From Gordonia sediminis (lineage in GTDB: Bacteria; Actinomycetota; Actinomycetes; Mycobacteriales; Mycobacteriaceae): DNA of 64,000 nucleotides. The stretch is from assembly GCA_004193205.1 (NCBI GenBank), contig RZUM01000004.1, forward strand, positions 496,001 through 560,000, written 5' to 3'. The notes under the pieces are model-generated. The model did not search any database. It was given only the letters and a program-made list of their open reading frames with translations, and was not told the origin of the DNA. The translations under genes were made by a program, and so were the position numbers. Positions within the stretch are counted from its first letter, which is position 1, and every line of letters begins with the position of its first letter. Of this stretch, positions 45,684 to 53,916 are shown piece by piece.

Positions 45684-47462
45684 TCAGTCGCGGCCGCGGC
45701 CGGCGACGCGCGGTGTGCCCCGTTTACCCCACGTGTCGGATCGTTTCGGGTGGCCGTCGCGACCGTGTCCACCGCCCCGTTGACCCTGTGCACGTTTCGC
45801 CCCTCCCCGACCACGCGGCGGACCGAAGTCGCGCCGGATGTCGATGGGGTTGCGGCCGATCTTGGTGTCCCGCAACGACGCCAGGGTCTCGTTGTCGAGG
45901 TTCTCGGGCAACTCCACGAGCGAGAAGTCGTCGCGGATGCTGATGTTGCCGAAGTCTCCCCTGGTCAGGCCTCCCTCGTTGGCGATGGCGCCCACGATCG
46001 CGCCCGGGGACACCTTGTGCTTGCGCCCCACGGCGATGCGATAGGTGGCGAACTGGCCGCCGGAGCCGCGTGGTGCCCGCTCCCGGCGCTGTGGACGCTC
46101 GGACTCCGGCGGTTCCGGCGCCATCAGGAAACCGCCGTCGCGGGTCTCGAGGGCCAAAGCCGCCGCGATGTCGGCCATCGCCACGTCGTTGTCGCGGGCG
46201 TAGTTCTCCACCAGCCCGCGGAACATGTCGAGATGATCGGACCCGAGGTTCTCGGTGATGGAGTCCGCGAACTTCGCCACCCGCTGCGCGTTCACGTCTT
46301 CGACGCTGGGCAGACCGATCTCGGTCAGCGTCGAGCGGGTCGCCCGTTCGATCGCCCGCAGTAGGTGCCGTTCACGGGGGGACACGAACAGCAGGGCGTT
46401 GCCCGAGCGCCCGGCGCGTCCGGTCCGGCCGATGCGGTGCACATAGGACTCGGTGTCGTGCGGGATGTCGTAGTTGACCACATGCGAGATGCGGTCGACG
46501 TCGAGGCCGCGGGCCGCGACGTCGGTTGCCACCAGGATGTCGATCTGGGCGCCCTTGAGCTGATTGATGGTGCGCTCGCGCTGGGCCTGTGCCATGTCAC
46601 CGTTGATCGCGACGGCCGAGAATCCCCGCGACCGTAGCCGTTCGGCGAGTTCCTCGGTACCCGACTTGGTGCGTACGAACACGATCATCGCGTCGAAGGT
46701 CTCGACCTCGAGGAAACGTGTGAGGGCGTCGAGTTTGCGCTGGTGGGAGACCTGCAGGTAGCGCTGGGTGATGTTCTGCGCGGTCGCGGTCTTGGACTTG
46801 ACCGTGATCTCCTGCGGATCGTGCAGGTAGCGCTGCGCGAGGCGACGGATCGCGCTCGGCATGGTCGCCGAGAACAGTGCGACCTGTTTGTCGTCGGGGG
46901 TTTCGGCGAGAATCCGCTCGACGTCCTCGGCGAAACCCATGGTGAGCATCTCGTCGGCCTCGTCGAGAACGAGGTAGGAGAGCTCGGAGATGTCGAGGGT
47001 GCCCCGATCCAGGTGATCGATGACCCGGCCCGGTGTCCCGACGATCACCTGGGCGCCGCGTCGCAGCCCGGCGAGCTGCACGCCGTAGCTTTGTCCCCCG
47101 TAGATGGGCAGCACCCGCACCTCGGGCATATGCGACGAGTACCGGCCGAACGCCTCGGCCACCTGTAGCGCGAGTTCCCGGGTGGGTGCCAGGATCAGCG
47201 CCTGCGGATGACGCTGCGAGGTGTCGAGGCGTGACAGGATCGGGATCGCGAACGCAGCGGTCTTTCCGGTTCCGGTCTGCGCGAGTCCCACCACGTCGCG
47301 GCCGGCCAGAAGCGGCGGAATCGTCGCCGCCTGAATGGGTGAGGGTGTCTCGTATCCGACGTCGGCGATGGCCTGCCGGATACGGTCGTCGATGTGAAGG
47401 TCGTCGAAGGATTCGACGGAACCCTCCGCGGGCATGTCCCGCTCGTCGTCCGGCTTGCTCAT
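45684..47462 (-). CDS. deaD: DEAD-box ATP-dependent RNA helicase, DeaD/CsdA type
   Basis: A 592-residue RNA helicase with the Q motif, Walker A AQTGTGKT (61-68), VLDEADEML, SAT and HRIGRTGRAGR. A C-terminal DbpA-type RNA-binding domain (~465-535; YRIAVGRKHKVSPGAIVGAI) and an Arg/Gly-rich tail (RGRGGAKRAQGQRGGGHGRD) follow. It unwinds structured RNA in ribosome assembly or cold adaptation. ATG 47462 begins the family-typical sequence; upstream in-frame sequence is promoter region. Divergent from the acyl-CoA ligase gene (233-nt gap). Confidence 0.9.
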   Translation of the reverse strand: MSKPDDERDMPAEGSVESFDDLHIDDRIRQAIADVGYETPSPIQAATIPPLLAGRDVVGLAQTGTGKTAAFAIPILSRLDTSQRHPQALILAPTRELALQVAEAFGRYSSHMPEVRVLPIYGGQSYGVQLAGLRRGAQVIVGTPGRVIDHLDRGTLDISELSYLVLDEADEMLTMGFAEDVERILAETPDDKQVALFSATMPSAIRRLAQRYLHDPQEITVKSKTATAQNITQRYLQVSHQRKLDALTRFLEVETFDAMIVFVRTKSGTEELAERLRSRGFSAVAINGDMAQAQRERTINQLKGAQIDILVATDVAARGLDVDRISHVVNYDIPHDTESYVHRIGRTGRAGRSGNALLFVSPRERHLLRAIERATRSTLTEIGLPSVEDVNAQRVAKFADSITENLGSDHLDMFRGLVENYARDNDVAMADIAAALALETRDGGFLMAPEPPESERPQRRERAPRGSGGQFATYRIAVGRKHKVSPGAIVGAIANEGGLTRGDFGNISIRDDFSLVELPENLDNETLASLRDTKIGRNPIDIRRDFGPPRGRGGAKRAQGQRGGGHGRDGHPKRSDTWGKRGTPRVAGRGRD

Positions 47463-47695
47463 GCGCAGTCTGTCTCGTTCATCGGTGTCAACTGTAATGG
47501 GCCAAGGGCCCACAGGAGGCATCGTTGCGTGCACGTCGCTTCCGAGATCGCCGGGACGGCGCCGGCGTCGGCATAGGCTGTGATGACCGCCACTCTTTGG
47601 TGCTACTGTCGGTGACACCAACACCGGATGACGACGTCGCCCGCCGGGCGCCGCCGTGTCCGTTATGTCGATTTTCCGCGCGGAAGGGAGCAGCC

Positions 47696-49480
47696 GTGGA
47701 GCAGTACTCCACCCCGTCGAATGTGTCCATCGAGGACAAGGCAACCACTGTCGACAGCATCCTCCGCTACCGATCCGAGCGGCCGACGATGCCGCTGCTG
47801 AAGAAGCGGTCCGGTAACCAGTGGGTCAATGTCACCGCGCGACATTTCGTCGACGAGGTGGATGCGGTGGCCAAGGGGCTGATCGCATCGGGGATCAAGC
47901 CCGGCGATCGCGTCGCCATCTTGTCGTCGACCCGCTTCGAATGGACCGTCCTCGACTACGCGATCTGGCGTGCGGGTGCCGTCACGGTCGCCATCTACGA
48001 GACGTCGGCGCCGGACCAGGTCAAATGGATCCTCGAGGATTCCGGGACGTCCATGCTCTTCGTCGAGCAGCACGCCCACTACACCAAGCATCTCTCGGTT
48101 ATCGACGAGGCCCCCGACCTCAAAGAGACCCTCATCATCGAGGACCACGGACTCGCGACGGTCAGCAAACGAGGGGCCAAGATCGGCGACGAGGAACTCG
48201 ACGCGCGACATGCCAACGCCGTCTCGTCGGACGCCGCGACCCTGATCTACACCTCGGGGACCACCGGCAGGCCGAAGGGGGTCGTTCTGACCCACGCGAA
48301 TTTCCTCGCCGAAAGCGCCGCGGCGTCCTCCTCCTTGGCCGCCGGCCTCGAAGAGGGCAAGTCCACACTGCTGTTCCTCCCGTTGGCCCACATCTTCGCC
48401 CGGGCGGTCGCGGTTGCCTGCATCGAGAACGGCGTGCTGCTCGGGCACACCAGCGACATCCCGAACCTCATCGAGGATCTCGCGGTGTTCAAGCCGAACT
48501 ACGTGCTGTCGGTGCCCCGAGTCTTCGAGAAGGTCTACAACGGGGCCAAACAGAAGGCCGACGACGGCGGTCGCGGCGCGATCTTCGACATGGCTGCCGG
48601 CACCGCCATCGAGTACAGCAAGGCCCTCGACACCGGCGGCCCCGGTCTGTTCCTGAAACTCAAGCACGCGCTCTTCGACGTACTGGTGTACGGCAAGCTG
48701 CGCGCCGCGCTCGGCGGCCAATGTGAGGCGGCCATCTCGGGTGGTGCCCCGCTCGGCGCCCGCCTCGGACACTTCTTCCGCGGCGTGGGGATTCCGGTCT
48801 ATGAGGCGTACGGCCTCACCGAGACGACCGCCGGTATCACCGGCAACAACGCCGACCATCAGCGTGTGGGATCGGTCGGCCGCCCGATCGCGGGCATGTC
48901 GGTGGCGATCGCCGACGACGGCGAGGTGATGCTGAAGGGGGCGGTCGTCTTCGGCGGTTACTGGCACAACCAGAAGGCCACCGACGAGTCCATCGTCGAC
49001 GACTGGTTCTACACCGGCGACATCGGGCGTCTCGAGGACGGTTTCCTCTACATCACCGGACGCAAGAAGGAACTGATCGTCACCGCGGGCGGTAAGAACG
49101 TCTCTCCCGCGCAGCTCGAGGACACCATCCGGGCGCACCCGATGGTCAGTCAGTGCCTCGTGGTCGGCGACCAGAAGCCATTCATCGCGGCCCTGATCAC
49201 CATCGACGCCGAGGCGGTGCCCGGCTGGCTGGAACGCCACAACCTGCCCGCCGACACGTCACTGACCGACCTCGCCCAGCACGAGAAACTGGTGGCCGAG
49301 ATCGACGAGGCGGTCAAGGCGGCCAACGCCACCGTGTCGGCCGCCGAGGCGATCAAGAAGTTCAACATCCTCGACACCGATTTCACCATCGATTCCGGTG
49401 AGCTGACTCCGACGCTGAAGCTCAAGCGCAACGTCATCCACGACTCCTACCAGGAGTCGATCGCGGAACTGTACACCTAG
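47696..49480 (+). CDS. fadD15: Long-chain fatty-acid-CoA ligase, FadD15 type
   Basis: A 594-residue acyl-adenylate-forming enzyme. The P-loop-like IYTSGTTGRPKGVVLTH (~185), YGLTETTAG (~372), WFYTGDIGRLEDGFLYITGR and the catalytic C-terminal Lys region (TPTLKLKRNVI) are intact. It activates long-chain fatty acids to acyl-CoA in the cytoplasm for beta-oxidation or lipid synthesis. GTG 47696 with an AAGGGAG site is preferred to the longer upstream frame. A 105-bp inverted-repeat element lies 39 nt beyond the stop. Confidence 0.88.
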   Translation: MEQYSTPSNVSIEDKATTVDSILRYRSERPTMPLLKKRSGNQWVNVTARHFVDEVDAVAKGLIASGIKPGDRVAILSSTRFEWTVLDYAIWRAGAVTVAIYETSAPDQVKWILEDSGTSMLFVEQHAHYTKHLSVIDEAPDLKETLIIEDHGLATVSKRGAKIGDEELDARHANAVSSDAATLIYTSGTTGRPKGVVLTHANFLAESAAASSSLAAGLEEGKSTLLFLPLAHIFARAVAVACIENGVLLGHTSDIPNLIEDLAVFKPNYVLSVPRVFEKVYNGAKQKADDGGRGAIFDMAAGTAIEYSKALDTGGPGLFLKLKHALFDVLVYGKLRAALGGQCEAAISGGAPLGARLGHFFRGVGIPVYEAYGLTETTAGITGNNADHQRVGSVGRPIAGMSVAIADDGEVMLKGAVVFGGYWHNQKATDESIVDDWFYTGDIGRLEDGFLYITGRKKELIVTAGGKNVSPAQLEDTIRAHPMVSQCLVVGDQKPFIAALITIDAEAVPGWLERHNLPADTSLTDLAQHEKLVAEIDEAVKAANATVSAAEAIKKFNILDTDFTIDSGELTPTLKLKRNVIHDSYQESIAELYT

Positions 49481-49519
49481 CAAACAGGCACCCGCCCACC
49501 AAACCCCGCCCCACTTCGT

Positions 49520-49624
49520 GCCGAGAGCACCCAAAATTTCACCCAGGGAACCCGGAGTTTGGCGGGCTACCTAAAGGTGTCGAGTGGGCCGGGTTCCCTG
49601 GGTGAAATTTTGGGTGCTCTCGGC
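49520..49624. repeat. Perfect 36-bp inverted repeat with 33-nt spacer
   Basis: Arms 49520-49555 and 49589-49624 are exact reverse complements over 36 bp, and imperfect pairing continues outward (CCCGCCCCAC versus GTGGGGTGGG). The arms include AAAATTT blocks that stand out from the GC-rich surroundings. It fills the gap between two plus-strand genes. It could terminate fadD15, but the arm length and large loop are unusual for a terminator. Confidence 0.9.
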
Positions 49625-49683
49625 CTCCGTGGGGTGGGTTGGGGAGATCGGGCTTCGGTCGGTGATGGGTAGAGTTGCGCCCC

Positions 49684-50847
49684 GTGAACCGAGATCTCGC
49701 CATCGATGCGACCCGGGGGCTCGCGATCTGGAGCATGATCTCGCTCCATTTCGCGAAGGGGACGCATCTGGCCGCACCGACCCATGCGTTCCCGTATGTG
49801 GACGGCATGTCGGCCTTCGTGCTGTTGTCGGGACTCGTGCTGGGCCTGGTGTACCGCCGCTGGATCGAACGCATCTCGCTGCGGCACGCCTACTGGCGCC
49901 TGACCAAGCGGTTGGCGACCCTCTATGTGTGTCAGCTGACGATCGCGCTGTGCGCGCTGGCAGCGGCGCTGGCCGGGCACCGATGGCTGACACTGTTGCT
50001 GCCCGTCGACGGGTGGGGCCAGGGGCTCGAGCTGGCCGCGACCATGCGCTACATCCCCAGCGGCGGGAACATCCTGCTGCTCTACATGGTGTTGTTGGCA
50101 TCGGCGTACCTACTGTTCCCGATACTGATGCGCGGCTGGTGGGCCGCCATCCTCGCGGGTTCGCTCGTGCTGTATGCGGTCTCGCTGATGTGGTCGCCGG
50201 ACTGGTTCTATCTGACCGCCCACACCGCGGGTCATCGCATCCAGAACTGGGCCGCCTGGCAGATCATGTTCATACCGGCCGTCGTCGTCGGATGGAAGTG
50301 GCGTGACTGGCAGGTGCCGGAGTTGATCGATCGCCGGCTGGCAGCGTTCGTCGCCGTGGCCGTCGGTGTGGCACTGGCCTTTCACTACGGGATCGACATC
50401 GGGCCGTGGGTCGCATTCGAGCCGGCACTCGCGGACAAGCTGGACTTCCGCCCGGCACGCGCGGTCGGGGCATGGCTGGCCGTCCCCGCCGTGTATGGCG
50501 TCTTCCGACTGTTGCTGCGGTGGTGGCACAAGGACTGGCTGCGCCCGTTCGTGATGACCGGCACGCGAAGTCTCGATTCGTATGTGCTGCAGGCCCTCGC
50601 ACTCGTCGTCATTCCGATCCACGTTGCCCATCGGCCGTGGGATCTGCTGACGTCGGCTGCCGTGGTGCTCGTCGTGTTCGGAATCTGCTGGGCGTGGGCG
50701 GAGCTGCGGGAGGCCTACCGCATCGACAAGCTGCACCGCCTGCCCGGCATGCTGATGCACGACATCCGGTCGCGGGCCACGCGGCCGGCATCACGCGATC
50801 GGGGTGAACCCTCGCCCGAGCCTGATCGCGCCGTTCAGGTCGCCTGA
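49684..50847 (+). CDS. OpgC-like membrane acyltransferase
   Basis: A 387-residue integral membrane protein with about ten hydrophobic segments. The N-terminal RDLAIDATRGLAIWSMISLH matches the OpgC/acyltransferase-3-like pattern, with the His in the first membrane segment typical of these transferases. OpgC-type proteins succinylate or acylate periplasmic glucans; in actinobacteria the acceptor may be a cell-envelope polysaccharide. GTG 49684 gives the family-like start; TTG 49675 is an alternative. The stop overlaps the converging methyltransferase gene by 13 nt. Confidence 0.75.
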   Translation: MNRDLAIDATRGLAIWSMISLHFAKGTHLAAPTHAFPYVDGMSAFVLLSGLVLGLVYRRWIERISLRHAYWRLTKRLATLYVCQLTIALCALAAALAGHRWLTLLLPVDGWGQGLELAATMRYIPSGGNILLLYMVLLASAYLLFPILMRGWWAAILAGSLVLYAVSLMWSPDWFYLTAHTAGHRIQNWAAWQIMFIPAVVVGWKWRDWQVPELIDRRLAAFVAVAVGVALAFHYGIDIGPWVAFEPALADKLDFRPARAVGAWLAVPAVYGVFRLLLRWWHKDWLRPFVMTGTRSLDSYVLQALALVVIPIHVAHRPWDLLTSAAVVLVVFGICWAWAELREAYRIDKLHRLPGMLMHDIRSRATRPASRDRGEPSPEPDRAVQVA

Positions 50848-52349
50848 TACAGGATCCCACGACCGATCGCCTCGCGGACCACGGGCAACGACGCCGTGGC
50901 CAATGCATCCGGGTCCACCCCGTGGAATCCGGCAAGCAGGTCGATCAGCGCGCCGAGGGGCACCTCACCCCGACACCCCGCGAACAGCGCACGGGACACC
51001 TCGTCGACGCCCAGCACCGCCCCGGGACCGCCGGGCCTGTGCACGCTCGCCGAGACCTGCTGCCATCCTTCCTCTCCCGGGAGGGACTGCTCGTCGAGGA
51101 AGACCGGTGCGGTGGACAGACGTGCGCCGAGCAACTGGGCATCCGACGTGGTGCGCAGATAGTGGCGCCGCGCCAAGAAGGCCTGCGCCTCGGGTCCGGT
51201 CACCTCCTGGCCGGCCGCGGTGATCTCCTCGAGAACCTGATCGCATTCACCCGCCTCGCCGTCACCACGTCGACGCAGGGTGATCAGCCCCATCCCGATG
51301 CCGGTGATCGACTCTTCGGCGAACCAGTCGAGCCATCGCGCGCCCCGATCGGCGATGGCCTCGGGCGACTCGCCGGCATCGGTGAGCCACAACGAGACGT
51401 AGCTGATCGGATCGGCGAGCTCACGTTGCACCACCCATGCGTCGAGGCCGGTGCCGGAGAGCCACCCGCCGACACGCTCGCGCCAGTCCGCACCGTCGCG
51501 GACGATCCAGTTCGCCAGGAGTTGGGCCGTGCCGCCGGCGTTGAGGTGGTCGGGGATCTGGCGGATCAATTTCGCGCACAGCGCGTCGCCGACCATGCCG
51601 GAATCGCGGTAGATGTAGTCCTGCGCGCCGGCCCCGACGACGAAGGGCGGATTGGAGACGATGAGGTCGAAGCGCTCCCCCGCCACCGGCTCGAAGAGGC
51701 TGCCGGGGCGCAGATCCCAGTGCATTCCGTTGAGTCGTGCGGTGGCACGGGCGACGGCCAGGGCGCGCGGGTTGGTGTCGGTGGCGACGATCTCGTCGCA
51801 GTGCGCATCGAGGTGCAGAGCCTGGATGCCACACCCGGTACCGATGTCGAGCGCCCGCCGCACGGGTGTCCGGATGACGGCGCGTGCCAGCGACACCGAC
51901 GCTCCCCCGATGCCGAGCACGTGGTCGTGCGCGACCGGCCCGCTGCGCATCGCGGCGTCCTGGTCGGAGACGACGAGGTAGTCGGCCACGTCGTCGGCGT
52001 GTGGGCGGATGTCCAGGACCGCCCGCACCGTCGATTCCGTTGGCCTCGCGAGCACCCCGTTGGCGATCAGCGCATCCACGCCGACAATGGGGAATGCTTG
52101 TCCGACATCGGCTTCCGGCTCGTCGGAGCCCAGAAGGAAGAGCCTGACGACGGTGGCCAGTCCGGCGTCGTCCGCGGGCGCGTGCCGTGTGGCGTGCAGG
52201 GCGGGCCACCAGATCCCGCGGCCCAACGCGTCGTTGGCCGCCTCGCCGAGCAGATCCCCCACCCCGTCGGTGGTGTAGCGCAGCGAGCGCAGGTCGGCGC
52301 CCAGACCGTCGACGACCCCGTCGTCGTGCAGCGGTTGAATGGGACTCAC
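50835..52349 (-). CDS. SAM-dependent methyltransferase (NPPF type) with extra N-terminal domain
   Basis: A 504-residue protein. An N-terminal domain (~1-150) seems to lack catalytic motifs, the methyltransferase core carries ALDIGTGCGIQALHL and VSNPPFVVG (an N6-adenine/N5-glutamine-type NPPF), and a ~200-residue C-terminal extension follows. The NPPY/F motif indicates methylation of a planar amide or exocyclic amine, in protein, rRNA or DNA. GTG 52349 overlaps the stop of the small HTH gene (GTGA), so the two are translationally coupled. The substrate is unknown. Confidence 0.78.
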   Translation of the reverse strand: MSPIQPLHDDGVVDGLGADLRSLRYTTDGVGDLLGEAANDALGRGIWWPALHATRHAPADDAGLATVVRLFLLGSDEPEADVGQAFPIVGVDALIANGVLARPTESTVRAVLDIRPHADDVADYLVVSDQDAAMRSGPVAHDHVLGIGGASVSLARAVIRTPVRRALDIGTGCGIQALHLDAHCDEIVATDTNPRALAVARATARLNGMHWDLRPGSLFEPVAGERFDLIVSNPPFVVGAGAQDYIYRDSGMVGDALCAKLIRQIPDHLNAGGTAQLLANWIVRDGADWRERVGGWLSGTGLDAWVVQRELADPISYVSLWLTDAGESPEAIADRGARWLDWFAEESITGIGMGLITLRRRGDGEAGECDQVLEEITAAGQEVTGPEAQAFLARRHYLRTTSDAQLLGARLSTAPVFLDEQSLPGEEGWQQVSASVHRPGGPGAVLGVDEVSRALFAGCRGEVPLGALIDLLAGFHGVDPDALATASLPVVREAIGRGILYQAT

Positions 52350-52549
52350 CCGACCTTCCGGTACTTCTTGTGCATGGCCTGCTTGGAGACACCCAACAGG
52401 AAGCCGATCTCGGCCCAGGACAGGCCGGACTGGCGCGCGCGGCGCACCGCCACCTCTTCCTCGCGCGCGATGTCCCGACGCAGGGACGCAATACGGGTCA
52501 ACTGCTCGACGGGCGTCTCGTCGTCGTCCCCGCCCAATGCTGTCCTCAT
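52346..52549 (-). CDS. Small HTH protein upstream of the methyltransferase (67 aa)
   Basis: A 67-residue protein with a C-terminal helix-turn-helix: SLRRDIAREEEVAVRRARQS then GLSWAEIGFLLGVSKQAMHK. ATG 52549 is preferred because the alternative TTG (52585) would place the start inside a perfect 22-bp palindrome that looks like an operator. Short HTH proteins of this kind in actinobacteria are presumed transcription regulators. Coupled by GTGA to the methyltransferase gene. Autoregulation through the upstream palindrome is inferred. Confidence 0.75.
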   Translation of the reverse strand: MRTALGGDDDETPVEQLTRIASLRRDIAREEEVAVRRARQSGLSWAEIGFLLGVSKQAMHKKYRKVG

Positions 52550-52577
52550 GGAATCCAGAGTGCACCCGCCACCGAAG

Positions 52578-52599
52578 ATCGTCAACCATGGTTGACGAT
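52578..52599. promoter_or_regulatory. Perfect 22-bp palindromic operator
   Basis: ATCGTCAACCA/TGGTTGACGAT is a perfect dyad of 11 + 11 bp located 28-50 nt upstream of the small HTH gene start. Spacing suits an operator over its promoter. The GTCAACC half-sites are distinct enough to serve as a genome search motif. Confidence 0.8.
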
Positions 52600-52613
52600 T
52601 GGTGGTTCATGGG

Positions 52614-53122
52614 TCAGGAGATATCCTCCACCGACGATTCGATGTCTACACGGAGAAGGGACCTGATTCCCATGAGTTCGAGCATCTTCCGCTTGCGGCC
52701 CAGTATCTCGGGCGCGGTCGCCAAAGGCACGACGACCGGGTCGACGGTACGATAGCGCACCCCGTCGTGCTCGATGTCGCAGCCACCCGCGGCGCGGACG
52801 TTCCGCAACCAGTCGACGCCGGTGCCGTAGGGCAGTCCGATGTAGAAGGACGGTCCCACCCGGTGCGCCCACACCGGGGTGACGTACTCCTTTCCTGATC
52901 TGCGACCGACGTGATGCACCGCGGCGGCGGAGTTCTTCTTCTTGCCGGCCGACTTCAGGGTCCGAGCCCGAGACCTCTTGTTGAACCGCCGCAGAGCATC
53001 AACTGCCGGCGCGTCCGCCAGACGAGGACATAGATCACAGACGGAAGTGCGAAATAGACGAACACGGCCGCACCCACGAACACCAGGATGCGCCGCCAGT
53101 GGTCCTTGATCCCGCACATCAT
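52614..53122 (-). pseudogene. Membrane-anchored Ddn-like deazaflavin/F420-dependent reductase, frameshifted
   Basis: The 5' part (ATG 53122, AGGTAGG site) encodes an N-terminal membrane helix (RRILVFVGAAVFVYFALPSV, then IYVLVWRTR). The 3' part, in another frame, encodes the Ddn/DUF385 domain (RRFNKRSRARTLKSAG, HHVGRRSGKEYVTPV, LPYGTGVDWLRNV). The downstream frame has no ATG, GTG or TTG before its domain. Adding one C near 53006-53012 joins them as VWRTRPAVDALRRFNKR, the expected continuation. So the gene is broken by a single-base deletion, or the read has an error. Intact family members reduce quinones or nitro compounds with F420H2. Confidence 0.7.
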
Positions 53123-53125
53123 CGC

Positions 53126-53866
53126 CTACCTGCTCTCGACATCGGCGATGAATTCGGTGATCGCGTCGGCGCCGACCTCCGGTTGCTCGACGAGGACCAT
53201 GTGCCCGGCGCCGGGGACGGTGACCAGGCGCGCGTCGGGGAAGAGACGCTGGGCCTGCAGCGGGTCGTTGTCGGCGTCGTCGACGCCTTCCCATTCGTCC
53301 TCGCCGGCGATGATCAGGGTGGGAACCCTTACCCGCGTGAGCAACTCGGGCGGGTTGCCCGGGTGGCCGAACACCTGCAGGAGCATCGGTATCGCCTCCG
53401 GAATCAGTTGCTCCCCGAACCTCTGCCGCCATTTCTCCCGGTCGGCGTTCCGAGTCGAGTCGGACATGAAGGTCTTGCCGAACATGTTGGTCATGACCTT
53501 CTCGGTCAGGCGCCGATGGATGGCGGCGCCGACCGGGCCCAGCGGACGAGTGACGCGCAGAGCCCAGCCGAGCATGTCGATCGACCGGAGGTCGTCGGCG
53601 GACAGGCGCTGTGTGGTCAGGCCGATCAGCGTCAGCGACCGTATCCGTTCGGGGTGCCGTGCGGCGATACGCATGCCGACGAATCCGCCGACCGAGGCCC
53701 CCACCCAGTGGCAGCTGGAGACCCCGAGCTTGTCCAGCAGGGCGATCGCGTCGTCGTAGAGTCCCTCGGTGCCGAGCATCTCGGTCGACGGCTGGGGTGC
53801 CCCCAGACCGCTGTCACCCTGACCACGGTGGTCGTACCGGATGCAACGGTGCTCACCGCACAGCAC
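53126..53866 (-). CDS. Alpha/beta hydrolase, N-terminally truncated
   Basis: A 246-residue alpha/beta hydrolase similar to enol-lactonase/peroxidase-like families: RYDHRGQGDSG, nucleophile GASVGG (Ser), acid in IIAGEDEWEG and His in GAGHMVLVEQPE. The start region lacks the first strand and the HGxG/oxyanion-hole loop that normally precede RYDHRG, so about 30 residues seem to be missing. GTG 53866 is only the first available start. The gene ends 50 nt downstream of the LacI stop, so the truncation may mark the boundary where the inositol cluster was inserted. It may be inactive. Confidence 0.65.
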   Translation of the reverse strand: MLCGEHRCIRYDHRGQGDSGLGAPQPSTEMLGTEGLYDDAIALLDKLGVSSCHWVGASVGGFVGMRIAARHPERIRSLTLIGLTTQRLSADDLRSIDMLGWALRVTRPLGPVGAAIHRRLTEKVMTNMFGKTFMSDSTRNADREKWRQRFGEQLIPEAIPMLLQVFGHPGNPPELLTRVRVPTLIIAGEDEWEGVDDADNDPLQAQRLFPDARLVTVPGAGHMVLVEQPEVGADAITEFIADVESR

Positions 53867-53916
53867 GGCGACGGGGGCATCGAACAGCGCCGCCCGAGAT
53901 AAATCGTTGCTTCCGG

